A stretch of DNA of 29,309 bases from Candidatus Gastranaerophilales bacterium (lineage in GTDB: Bacteria > Cyanobacteriota > Vampirovibrionia > Gastranaerophilales > Gastranaerophilaceae). Shown here piece after piece: positions 1 to 5,783 of the stretch. Below the pieces are notes generated by a model. It did not search any database, was not told the origin of the DNA, and was given only the letters and a program-made list of their open reading frames with translations. Made by a program: the position numbers and the translations under genes. The stretch lies in assembly GCA_900548405.1 (NCBI GenBank), contig UNSJ01000025.1, positions 1 through 29,309 of the forward strand, read 5' to 3'. Positions within the stretch are counted from its first letter, which is position 1. The number at the start of each line of letters is the position of its first letter.

Positions 1-473
1 TGCTGAACCATTTTTTGTATAGGGTTTTGTTTCGGTTGTGCAGCAGGTTTTGGAGATGCCTTTTTAGCAGGAGCTGCTGCTGCCTGTTTTGGAGCTCCGG
101 GTGCAGGAGAAGGCATTGATACCTTTCTTGTCGGATCGTGGTGTCCGCCTGCTCGTGAATTTATATCTGCACGATAAGGTGTATTTTTATTTATAGGCGT
201 ATCTTCTTTGTCTACAAGAACAAATTCGATATCATTCATTTTGGGTTTTGGTTTTTCAAAAATCGTAAATGTTATACCCAATAATGTAAGGATAAATACG
301 ATAAGCCATGCAATACCGATAACTGTCGGGTGAAGTATTGAAGAAATAACTATTGATTTTTTTAATGTAATTTCTTCATCATTTTTCAAAACTGCTGGAG
401 TTGTATAACCTGTGTTATTGTCAAGCTCCTCATCTTCTATAAAGTTGTCTGTGTATTTCCCTAATAAGGACAT
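1..473 (-). CDS. TonB-like energy transducer, partial (C-terminus off the left edge)
   Basis: The reading frame opens at ATG 471-473 and runs off the window, giving 157 residues. Residues 1-40 are polar and acidic, 41-70 form one hydrophobic membrane segment that contains a histidine (His48), and from about 74 on the chain is rich in Pro, Ala and Lys. TonB family proteins have this plan: an N-terminal membrane anchor with a conserved His, then a Pro-rich periplasmic linker, then a C-terminal domain that contacts outer-membrane receptors. The stretch near residue 104 (NSRAGG, then HDPTRKVS) resembles what I recall from cyanobacterial TonB-like proteins. A GGGG-rich leader nine bases upstream may serve as ribosome site. 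The diagnostic C-terminal domain is outside the window, so TonB is a family-level call. It lies downstream of two secreted proteins on the same strand and may share their transcript. Confidence 0.55.
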   Translation of the reverse strand, partial: MSLLGKYTDNFIEDEELDNNTGYTTPAVLKNDEEITLKKSIVISSILHPTVIGIAWLIVFILTLLGITFTIFEKPKPKMNDIEFVLVDKEDTPINKNTPYRADINSRAGGHHDPTRKVSMPSPAPGAPKQAAAAPAKKASPKPAAQPKQNPIQKMVQ

Positions 474-589
474 TGTTTTTTCCCCGTCTTATGATAATTA
501 CCAAGTCTGGCTTTGTTTTTAAGTTTATCCTTTGTATTTTTACTGTTTTATTCTATTTTAAATCAAAAATAAAATTATTACCTGATTTA

Positions 590-1333
590 CTAGTAATTGT
601 TATTAAACATTGTTGGATTAACAGTAATCGGTTGGGTAAGAATTAATTGAATTCCTGAATTAGCGGGGATTTCAACATCATTTCCTTTATCCCAAATAGA
701 TTTTACAAGACCGCCGCCTGCACCTACTGCTGTGGCTAAAGCGGTTCCTTTACCGATGCTGCCGCCTGCAAGAGGTGAAATTATAACACCTGCAAGAGCG
801 CCTGCGCCTGCTCCGACTGCAACATCTTTACCGTAATCTTTTGCAACATCCATTTTTGTGCCGCCAACTAAGATTCCTGTATTATCATTTGTTTTAATTA
901 CTGCTGAAATAGGAATTTGAATTCCATACGGAGTAACGATTTGGGTAAATCTTAAAAGCAATTTACCGTTCATACTGCCGTGTTTTGCTTTGGAAACCTC
1001 TAGAACCGTTCCTGTAACAGAGCTTCCTGCAGGAGCGATAAGATTTCCGTTATAATAAAAGTCAGAACCTAAAGCCACAGATACATTTTGTCCTAAAGTC
1101 AAATTTGCTGAACTCAAAGGAGTTGTTACAACTGCTGAAACGCTTTGTCCTGCAGGTACGGTTACGACACTTCCTTTTAATGTTTGGTTGCCGCTTACTG
1201 TTTGCGTAGGGTAGTAATTTTGCTGGTAAAGCGGAGCAGGTGAGCTTTGGCTGTAATCAAAGTTTGGACCTGCAACAGAAACGCCTGCTGTCAAAATCAT
1301 TGCGGCTAGAACTAATTGAAGTTTTTTGTTCAT
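590..1333 (-). CDS. Secreted beta-rich protein with glycine-rich segment, unknown role
   Basis: This is a 247-residue protein with a clear signal peptide (MNKKLQLVLAAMILTAGVSVA, cleavage near residue 21). A beta-rich domain follows (about 55-150) in which VPAG, APAGSSVTGTV and LLLRFTQI strands alternate. Residues 165-205 form a Gly/Ala-rich segment of glycine-zipper type, able to pack in or against a membrane. The start is well supported by AAGGAAGG just upstream. The IPAG-x-G-x-V pattern recalls the beta-barrel of VirB10/TrbI proteins, but I see no TM anchor or Pro-rich linker of that family, so this is only a resemblance. The gene upstream (1388-1972) has the same domain in the same register, so the two are likely tandem paralogues. 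Envelope location is inferred from the signal peptide and the downstream TonB-like gene. Confidence 0.7.
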   Translation of the reverse strand: MNKKLQLVLAAMILTAGVSVAGPNFDYSQSSPAPLYQQNYYPTQTVSGNQTLKGSVVTVPAGQSVSAVVTTPLSSANLTLGQNVSVALGSDFYYNGNLIAPAGSSVTGTVLEVSKAKHGSMNGKLLLRFTQIVTPYGIQIPISAVIKTNDNTGILVGGTKMDVAKDYGKDVAVGAGAGALAGVIISPLAGGSIGKGTALATAVGAGGGLVKSIWDKGNDVEIPANSGIQLILTQPITVNPTMFNNNY

Positions 1334-1387
1334 AATCTACCTTCCTTCTTTATTATATTAATATTGTATTTCATATCTTATTAAAGG

Positions 1388-1972
1388 TCAATTTGTTAAG
1401 GTGTGTGTTATCCAAGCAGGTGAAGTAAGCATAATTATCTCGTTTGCACCTGATGTTATGGTGGTATGAGTTCCCATTTTTCTTTCCTGGCTGGGTTTTA
1501 GCTGAAGTGTTATGTAGTGAACTCTTTGCTGGCGGTGGGACATTTTTATGTATTTAACGGGTTCTGATATGCCGCCACCGTAAATATTATTATTTGATGT
1601 GTATAAGTATCCTTTTACGGGAACTTCAAATCCGTCTGCATAAACCATTTTGTTTATTCTTATTTTCATGGAGGCGTTTGTGCCTATAACAGGGTCATGC
1701 AGGTCTTCTACGTATCCGTAAAATTCTGTGTCTTTTGGAATTATCTTGGTTTCGTGCATAAACAAGTCATTTGTCGCTGCAAACTTAACCTTATAACCTT
1801 CTGAACAGTATTGTGTAGATATTTCCTGAAGACTCATCACGGGAATAAATGTTCCTGCGGGAATTTCGATTCCGTCATAATCTCTTATATCCAATTGTAC
1901 ATTTGGTAAGTCTTCTGCTTGCACACACGGTGTTATACAAAATAAACCAAGTATTATTAACAGTTTTTTCAT
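1388..1972 (-). CDS. Secreted beta-rich protein, paralogue of its downstream neighbour
   Basis: The protein has 194 residues with a signal peptide (MKKLLIILGLFCITPCVQA). The mature part carries EIPAGTFIPV near residue 36, an IIPKDTEFYGYVED segment near 77, and FEVPVKGYLYTSNNN near 115. These line up with VPAGQSV, APAGSSVTGTV and IQIPISAVIKTNDN in the adjacent 247-residue protein, so they appear to share one fold although sequence identity is low. It lacks the glycine-rich C-terminal part of the neighbour. No ribosome site precedes the ATG. A TTGATA-16-TATAAT promoter ends seven bases before it, which implies a leaderless mRNA. Function is unknown; a periplasmic or surface role is inferred only from the signal peptide. 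Confidence 0.7.
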   Translation of the reverse strand: MKKLLIILGLFCITPCVQAEDLPNVQLDIRDYDGIEIPAGTFIPVMSLQEISTQYCSEGYKVKFAATNDLFMHETKIIPKDTEFYGYVEDLHDPVIGTNASMKIRINKMVYADGFEVPVKGYLYTSNNNIYGGGISEPVKYIKMSHRQQRVHYITLQLKPSQERKMGTHTTITSGANEIIMLTSPAWITHTLTN

Positions 1973-1979
1973 AATAGTT

Positions 1980-2007
1980 ATTATAACAGTTTTTTTTGTA
2001 TTATCAA
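1980..2007 (-). promoter_or_regulatory. Promoter for the 1972 gene, leaderless
   Basis: On the minus strand TTGATA (2002-2007) and TATAAT (1980-1985) are 16 bases apart, and the ATG starts seven bases after the -10 box. Transcription would begin at or within two bases of the start codon. There is no purine-rich ribosome site in the gap. Confidence 0.65.
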
Positions 2008-2079
2008 TATAACGATATTTTTTTATTTTTTGTTCAAATTTTTTATTACAAATGTAAATTTTTTATTTTTTGTGGCAAT

Positions 2080-2107
2080 TTGAAATGAAAAAATTACTTT
2101 ATATATT
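2080..2107 (+). promoter_or_regulatory. Promoter for the 2136 gene
   Basis: TTGAAA (2080-2085) and TATATT (2102-2107) are separated by 16 bases. The leader of about 20 bases carries AAAAGGTGA ahead of a GTG start, so this gene is translated conventionally. Confidence 0.5.
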
Positions 2108-2135
2108 TGTAGTGTAGTTTAAAAGGTGAATTATT

Positions 2136-2768
2136 GTGTTCAGTGCAGTAGCATCAGGAATATTTGCAGTACGTAATGCGGATAAGACCAAAAATGGCGA
2201 AGTCGGCAGAAGCGTTGTGACTTTAGGTCAGACAGCAAGTGTTGTTCAGGAAATTGCTAAATACGATAATGTTTTTGCAAATACGGCAAGAAGTGCGGTA
2301 AGTGTATTTTCTGACCTTGCAAAGCAAAATAAAGCTTTTGAATATGCCGGTAAAGTTACACAGTTTGCTGCTAACAACGTTAACCCACTTATATGTGCTT
2401 CAGGTGTTGTAAAAACTGCTATGGCTGAAGACAAGGTAAAGACAGGAATTACTGAAGCCGCTGCATTATCTGCAATGTTTGCAGGTGAGGGATTGATTAA
2501 ACTAAACTATGATAAGATTGCATCTTCTCAATCTGTGAAAGATGCAGGAGTTAAGCTTTCAAAAACAAAAGTGTTTAAGCCTGTATTTGAGTATCTGTCA
2601 AAAAATAAAATGGGCGGAAAAGTAGGAACTATTGTAAAAGGTCTTGCATTTGTAGGCGGTTCAATGACTTCTTATGCAATAGGTCAGAAATATGGTGAGA
2701 AAATGGCGAATCGTGTTGAGGCGAATTTAGGTATTGAAAAACCGCAAAAAATCAATCAGATGACTTAA
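2136..2768 (+). CDS. Protein of unknown function, 210 aa
   Basis: I do not recognise this protein. It begins with GTG (2136), supported by AAAAGGTGA at 2121-2129. It has no classical signal peptide. The chain is rich in Ala, Val and Lys with several moderately hydrophobic stretches (about 85-120 and 165-185, the latter GLAFVGGSMTSYAIG) that could be weak membrane or amphipathic helices. The codon pattern is clean and there is no overlapping rival. The next gene starts 34 bases downstream from its own extended -10 promoter. Its -10 region (TACTTTATAT) resembles that before the unknown gene at 17570, a weak hint of shared control. Probably a lineage-specific protein. Confidence 0.65.
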   Translation: MFSAVASGIFAVRNADKTKNGEVGRSVVTLGQTASVVQEIAKYDNVFANTARSAVSVFSDLAKQNKAFEYAGKVTQFAANNVNPLICASGVVKTAMAEDKVKTGITEAAALSAMFAGEGLIKLNYDKIASSQSVKDAGVKLSKTKVFKPVFEYLSKNKMGGKVGTIVKGLAFVGGSMTSYAIGQKYGEKMANRVEANLGIEKPQKINQMT

Positions 2769-2787
2769 TAACTTTTATTCCGTAGTA

Positions 2788-2796
2788 TGTTATAAT
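2788..2796 (+). promoter_or_regulatory. Extended -10 promoter for the SpoIID-like gene, leaderless
   Basis: TGTTATAAT fits the TGn-TATAAT extended -10 pattern and no strong -35 box is visible. The -10 box ends six bases before the GTG at 2803, so the mRNA should be leaderless. Confidence 0.6.
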
Positions 2797-2802
2797 ATTT
2801 AT

Positions 2803-3675
2803 GTGAAAAAGATTATATTATTAGTTTCTATTTTTTGTTTAAATCTTGTGTTCGCAAGTCCTTGTTTTGCAATAAAAATAGGTCTTCAAACAGAAGTAGA
2901 ATCTACCGGTGTCGGAACCTCAGTCAGCGGTAAAATTATTGATGCAAATACAAATTATACAATCTGTGATTTGGATGCTATGAAGGGTTATGAAATAAGA
3001 CCTTATCACAATCTTATGGCAATAAGAGTTGACGGTGAATATTATAAAATAAAATCAGACAATATAGTTTTGAAAACAATGAATCCCGGTTTTGTCAGTG
3101 TGAAAGGCAAATGGTACAGAGGGATTGTTATGATTCAGAATAAAAACGGCAAGCTTACAGTAATCAATAATGTTCCTTTGGAAGACTATTTAAAAGGCGT
3201 AGTACCTTCTGAAATGCCCTCGAGCTGGGCTACGGAAGCTCATAAAGCGCAGGCAATTGCAGCCAGAAGTTATGCTCTTGCAAATCTCGGTAAACGAGCA
3301 AGATACGGATACGATTTGAAAGATACTCCTGAAGATCAAGCCTATGGCGGAGCATCAGCAGAAACTGCCGATACAAATTATGCTGTTGAGCAGACAAAAG
3401 GGATAGTTCTTACATATAATATGAAAGTAATTAATGCTTACTATTCTGCATCAGCAGGCGGACAAACAAATACTAACAGCTGGGGAAGCAACCTTCCATA
3501 TCTTCGTTCCGTTCCTTCATTTGATGACAATGTCAAAAAGAACGGGCATGGCGTTGGCATGTCACAGCATGGTGCAAATAATTTAGCAAAACAAGGGTAT
3601 AATGCGTACCAAATATTACAATATTTCTACAATGATGTTAAATTTGCGCGCGTAAATCCTGAATCTTATAATTAG
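2803..3675 (+). CDS. SpoIID/LytB-domain protein, probable peptidoglycan lytic enzyme
   Basis: The protein has 290 residues with a signal peptide (cleavage near residue 23, after SPCFA). It carries the SpoIID core: NVPLEDYLKGVVPSEMPSSW at 123-142 with the conserved acidic residue Glu137, then AHKAQAIAARSYAL at 146-159, and NGHGVGMSQHG at 247-257 followed by GYNAYQILQYFYND. SpoIID of spore formers is a lytic transglycosylase that cuts denuded glycan; homologues in non-sporulating bacteria, cyanobacteria included, are thought to act in septal or cell-wall remodelling. Only about four residues separate PSFDD (238-242) from NGHG, whereas family members I know have a segment of several dozen residues there. 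The start is GTG; the ATG two bases earlier is out of frame and meets TGA at once. Confidence 0.85.
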   Translation: MKKIILLVSIFCLNLVFASPCFAIKIGLQTEVESTGVGTSVSGKIIDANTNYTICDLDAMKGYEIRPYHNLMAIRVDGEYYKIKSDNIVLKTMNPGFVSVKGKWYRGIVMIQNKNGKLTVINNVPLEDYLKGVVPSEMPSSWATEAHKAQAIAARSYALANLGKRARYGYDLKDTPEDQAYGGASAETADTNYAVEQTKGIVLTYNMKVINAYYSASAGGQTNTNSWGSNLPYLRSVPSFDDNVKKNGHGVGMSQHGANNLAKQGYNAYQILQYFYNDVKFARVNPESYN

Positions 3676-3770
3676 CCTCAAATGCTTGCTGCTGTTGACG
3701 TATGCAGGTGCTGTATCCGCGAAATCCAGTGTATATTTAGTATATATATAAATTTTTTTTCAAAAACCTC
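3676..3770. other. Intergenic stretch after the SpoIID-like gene
   Basis: I see no gene here. A short ATTTA/TAAAT stem followed by eight T near 3735-3761 may act as a weak terminator. The word TCCGCGAAATCC near 3717 is the reverse complement of GGATTT-CGCGGA-like words found at 4160 and 16241, which may be a decayed copy of that hairpin element. Confidence 0.3.
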
Positions 3771-3798
3771 TTGCCAAAATCAAATAAAATGATATAAT
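3771..3798 (+). promoter_or_regulatory. Strong promoter for the HU gene
   Basis: TTGCCA (3771-3776) and TATAAT (3793-3798) are 16 bases apart. The mRNA leader is about 70 bases long, can form a weak hairpin (TTGCATGC against GTATGCACAA, 3817-3860), and ends in a near-perfect AAAGGAGG ribosome site at 3863-3870. Confidence 0.7.
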
Positions 3799-3877
3799 AA
3801 ATCTGTCGATATGAATTGCATGCGGAGAGAGAGAATGGTTTCGATTACTGTATGCACAAGGTAAAAGGAGGTTCGTA

Positions 3878-4150
3878 ATGAACAAAGAAGAATTAGTAAA
3901 AGAAGTTTCAAAAAAAGCAAAAGTATCTCAAAAAGCAACTGCTGACATCATTGCAGCAACTTTAGAAACTATTGAAAAAACTGTATCAAAAGGTAAAAAA
4001 GTAACATTAGTTGGCTTTGGTACTTTTGAACCACGTAAAAGAGCTGCAAGAACAGGTAGAAACCCTCAAACAGGTGCTCCTTTGAAAATTGCTGCAAAAA
4101 CAGTTCCTGCTTTCTCAGCTGGTAAAAAATTCAAAGAACTAGTAAAATAG
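3878..4150 (+). CDS. HU-family DNA-binding protein
   Basis: This 90-residue protein has the full length and layout of HU. Two N-terminal helices (MNKEELVKEVSKKAKVSQKA) are followed by GFGTFEPRKRAARTGRNPQTG at 47-67, which contains the beta-arm and the RNPQTG motif whose proline intercalates into DNA, and then by KTVPAFSAGKKFKELV. HU is a dimeric, sequence-nonspecific architectural protein that compacts and bends the nucleoid DNA. The strong promoter, the near-perfect ribosome site and the strong terminator fit an abundant protein. HU and IHF subunits are similar; a homodimeric HU is the default reading because no partner gene is near. Confidence 0.95.
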   Translation: MNKEELVKEVSKKAKVSQKATADIIAATLETIEKTVSKGKKVTLVGFGTFEPRKRAARTGRNPQTGAPLKIAAKTVPAFSAGKKFKELVK

Positions 4151-4159
4151 CTTTTAAAA

Positions 4160-4190
4160 GCGGATTTCGTGCAGACGAAGTCTGTATGGT
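4160..4190 (+). repeat. GCGGATTTC hairpin element, copy 1
   Basis: GCGGATTTCGTG is followed by the hairpin CAGAC-GAA-GTCTG (4172-4184). A second copy begins near 16241 with CGGAC-AAA-GTCCG, where an A-T pair in the stem has become G-C. The paired change suggests the stem is kept as RNA. It lies between the HU stop and its terminator. Confidence 0.45.
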
Positions 4191-4202
4191 ATAGAGAATT
4201 GA

Positions 4203-4235
4203 AACAGAGTTGATATTTATCAGCTCTGTTTTTTT
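4203..4235 (+). terminator. Rho-independent terminator of the HU gene
   Basis: AACAGAGTTGAT pairs with ATCAGCTCTGTT (one G-T wobble), about 12 pairs around a short ATTT loop, followed by seven T. Confidence 0.85.
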
Positions 4236-4236
4236 A

Positions 4237-4265
4237 TTGAAAATTTTGTTAAGATAGTTTATAAT
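4237..4265 (+). promoter_or_regulatory. Promoter for the poly-G pilin gene
   Basis: TTGAAA (4237-4242) and TATAAT (4260-4265) are 17 bases apart. The transcript would start near 4272 and have a leader of about 90 bases containing the dispersed hairpin element. Confidence 0.65.
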
Positions 4266-4280
4266 AATAAGGGATATAAC

Positions 4281-4358
4281 GAAAGGAGCAACCAGCGTAG
4301 CCGCTGGACCCGCGACATTGGGTTATGCATAAATATTACAAATAAATGAAAGGAGCAA
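4281..4358 (+). repeat. Dispersed hairpin element in the pilin leader, flanked by an 11-base direct repeat
   Basis: GAAAGGAGCAA occurs at 4281-4291 and again at 4348-4358, 67 bases apart; the second copy is the ribosome site of the gene at 4364. Between them lie the hairpin CCAGCG-TAGC-CGCTGG (4292-4307) and ACCCGCGACATTGGG. The same element is at 22589-22604 and in an array at 29140-29282. Here the outer three stem pairs differ (CCA/TGG instead of GGA/TCC), yet pairing is kept. Confidence 0.6.
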
Positions 4359-4363
4359 AAATT

Positions 4364-5127
4364 ATGAAAAGATTTGATTTATTCGGGGGGGGGGCACTCT
4401 AAGAGCTCCTGCATTCACTCTTGCTGAGGTATTGGTCACATTAGGCATTATTGGTGTTGTTGCGGCAATGACTATGCCCTCTTTGATTGCAAATCATCAA
4501 GAAAAGCAGACTGTTTCTCAACTCAAAAAGTCTTATTCCACAATTCAACAGGCTTTTTTATCAGCAAGAAACGAATACGGTGATATTGCGGATTGGTCAG
4601 ATGCCGGAACAAGACCGCAATTATCTGATGAATGGTTTCAAAAACTTAAACCTTATATGAATATTGTAAAATACTGCGGTCTTTCTTCCAGTGCTCCAAA
4701 AGATTGTATGGGCAGCAGCTATCAGACATTAAATAAAAACAGAACAAATATGGATTTAAATGACAACGGTTCTTCCGGAGTAAATTTTGTTTTGGCTGAT
4801 GGTTCTTCTGTCAGATTTGTGGCTTATGATAAGGATTGCAATCATTTGGACAGCGATTATTGCGGAAATATTTATATTGATGTTAACGGCGCCAAAAAGC
4901 CTAATCAAATAGGTAGAGATTATTTTTATTTTGCTATTTTGCCTGACAGAATTATACCGGGCGGCTCTCAAGTATCAGGTGAAAATATTTTTCAAGAACA
5001 ATGTAATATGGAGGCCTCGTATACCTCTAACGGTGATGGCTGTTCAGCTTGGGTGCTGATAAATGAAAACCTGGATTATCTCCATTGTAATGATTTAAAC
5101 TGGAATGGAAAAACTTCCTGCAAGTAA
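4364..5127 (+). CDS. Type IV pilin-like protein, out of frame at a G10 tract (likely phase-variable, OFF as written)
   Basis: A good start (ATG 4364 with AAAGGAGC ahead) gives MKRFDLFGGGAL and then a TAA at 4400-4402. The body lies in another frame: APAFTLAEVLVTLGIIGVV and about 230 more residues to 5127. The break is at ten G (4385-4394). Eight or eleven G would join the frames into about 253 or 254 residues. No start codon other than a TTG inside the pilin helix (4432) exists for the body frame, because TGA at 4375 closes it upstream. The body has the prepilin hydrophobic helix with Glu5 (cut expected at A/F, not the usual G/F), several Cys, and YIDVNGAKKPNQIGRDYF near its C-terminal third, shared with the gene at 15290. 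Such proteins are cut by a prepilin peptidase and assembled into pili or secretion pseudopili. A sequencing error in the tract is possible. Confidence 0.75.
4385..4394 (+). repeat. Poly-G tract (G10) near the start of the pilin gene
   Basis: Ten consecutive G at codons 8-11 of the pilin gene form the longest G run in the window, in otherwise AT-rich DNA. Homopolymers of this length slip during replication and are classical switch sequences. With G10 the gene stops after 12 codons; G8 or G11 restores it, and G9 also stops. Confidence 0.8.
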
Positions 5128-5140
5128 TCAGGCTTTGAGC

Positions 5141-5174
5141 TTGCGAGCAGAGGACACTCTGCTCGTTCACGCTT
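5141..5174. repeat. Hairpin between the pilin gene and rsmD
   Basis: GAGCAGA-GGACAC-TCTGCTC forms a seven-pair stem between two convergent genes. The following word TGCTCGTTCACGCTT resembles TGCTCGTTCGCGTTT at 29287-29301 beside the hairpin array, so both may derive from one dispersed element. There is no T run for a classical terminator. Confidence 0.4.
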
Positions 5175-5175
5175 G

Positions 5176-5712
5176 TCAATTTTGGGATTTTTCAATTCCT
5201 GCTTTTAAAAAAGTTATATATTTGTCACCGTATTTTTTTTGTTTGACTACTTCAAAATTTTTGCAGTCAACTTCATTTACGTGTTCTAAAATTATAATTC
5301 CAATGGAAATGTTTTTTACTGCTTTCAAACTGTTTTCGTAAATTCCTGAAAAGTATGGAGGATCAATATAGATTACGTCATATTTTTCGTTGAATTTTGA
5401 TGTAAGTTTCAAGCTGTCACCTATTAATAATTTAGGTGATGGGGTGAATTTTTTGTAATTTGTTTTTATAATTTGTGCGGCTTTTGGATTTTTTTCTATT
5501 GCGCAGGCATTTGAAAAGCCTCTTGATAAAGCTTCAAGAGCCATTATGCCCGAGCCTGCGTACATATCAAGGAAAGTGCTTCCGTCAAAGTCTATCATTG
5601 ATTGCAATGTGTTAAAAACGCTCATTCTGACTTTTGACAGTGTCGGTCTTGTTATGTTTTCATCGGGAGCAGTAATTTTCTGTCCTTTAAATATGCCTGC
5701 TGTTATAATCAT
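5176..5712 (-). CDS. rsmD: 16S rRNA (guanine(966)-N(2))-methyltransferase RsmD
   Basis: The protein has 178 residues, slightly shorter than E. coli RsmD (about 198). RPTLSKVRMSVFNTL at 22-36 matches the family signature after the N-terminal GxxKG region. FLDMYAGSGIMALEALSRG at 47-65 is the S-adenosylmethionine-binding motif I, IEKNP follows near 72, and DPPY at 117-120 is the catalytic N6/N2-methylase motif. The enzyme methylates G966 of 16S rRNA in the small subunit. The start is ATG 5712, seven bases after a TAAAAT box and without a ribosome site, so the transcript is probably leaderless. It is divergent from fixC, with overlapping promoters. Confidence 0.93.
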   Translation of the reverse strand: MIITAGIFKGQKITAPDENITRPTLSKVRMSVFNTLQSMIDFDGSTFLDMYAGSGIMALEALSRGFSNACAIEKNPKAAQIIKTNYKKFTPSPKLLIGDSLKLTSKFNEKYDVIYIDPPYFSGIYENSLKAVKNISIGIIILEHVNEVDCKNFEVVKQKKYGDKYITFLKAGIEKSQN

Positions 5713-5719
5713 ATTAACT

Positions 5720-5748
5720 ATTTTACAATGAATAAAATTTGATGTATA
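5720..5748 (-). promoter_or_regulatory. Promoter for rsmD, leaderless
   Basis: On the minus strand TATACA (5743-5748) and TAAAAT (5720-5725) are 17 bases apart; the ATG begins seven bases after the -10 box. The -35 box is a weak match. It overlaps the divergent fixC promoter. Confidence 0.45.
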
Positions 5749-5750
5749 GT
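5722..5750 (+). promoter_or_regulatory. Promoter for fixC-fixX
   Basis: TTTACA (5722-5727) and TATAGT (5745-5750) are 17 bases apart, with predicted transcription start near 5757. Because this lies downstream of the possible starts at 5739 and 5742, it supports ATG 5784 as the true fixC start. Confidence 0.5.
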
Positions 5751-5783
5751 TTTATTGTAAATAGTCTGAAACGGGTTAATGTT

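Noticed and set aside
590..1972. Type IV secretion VirB10/TrbI genes
   Set aside because: The beta-pattern is only reminiscent; the membrane anchor, Pro-rich region and neighbouring vir/trb genes are missing.
4432..5127. Pilin gene beginning at TTG 4432
   Set aside because: This start lies inside the pilin hydrophobic helix, after the cleavage site and Glu5, and has no ribosome site. The real N-terminus is upstream, across the G tract.
5105..5341. Plus-strand ORF across the pilin end and rsmD
   Set aside because: It overlaps two better supported genes, has no ribosome site, and its second half is antisense to rsmD.
5739..5783. Longer FixC starting at TTG 5739 or ATG 5742
   Set aside because: These codons lie in the predicted promoter upstream of the transcription start, and the family N-terminus fits ATG 5784.
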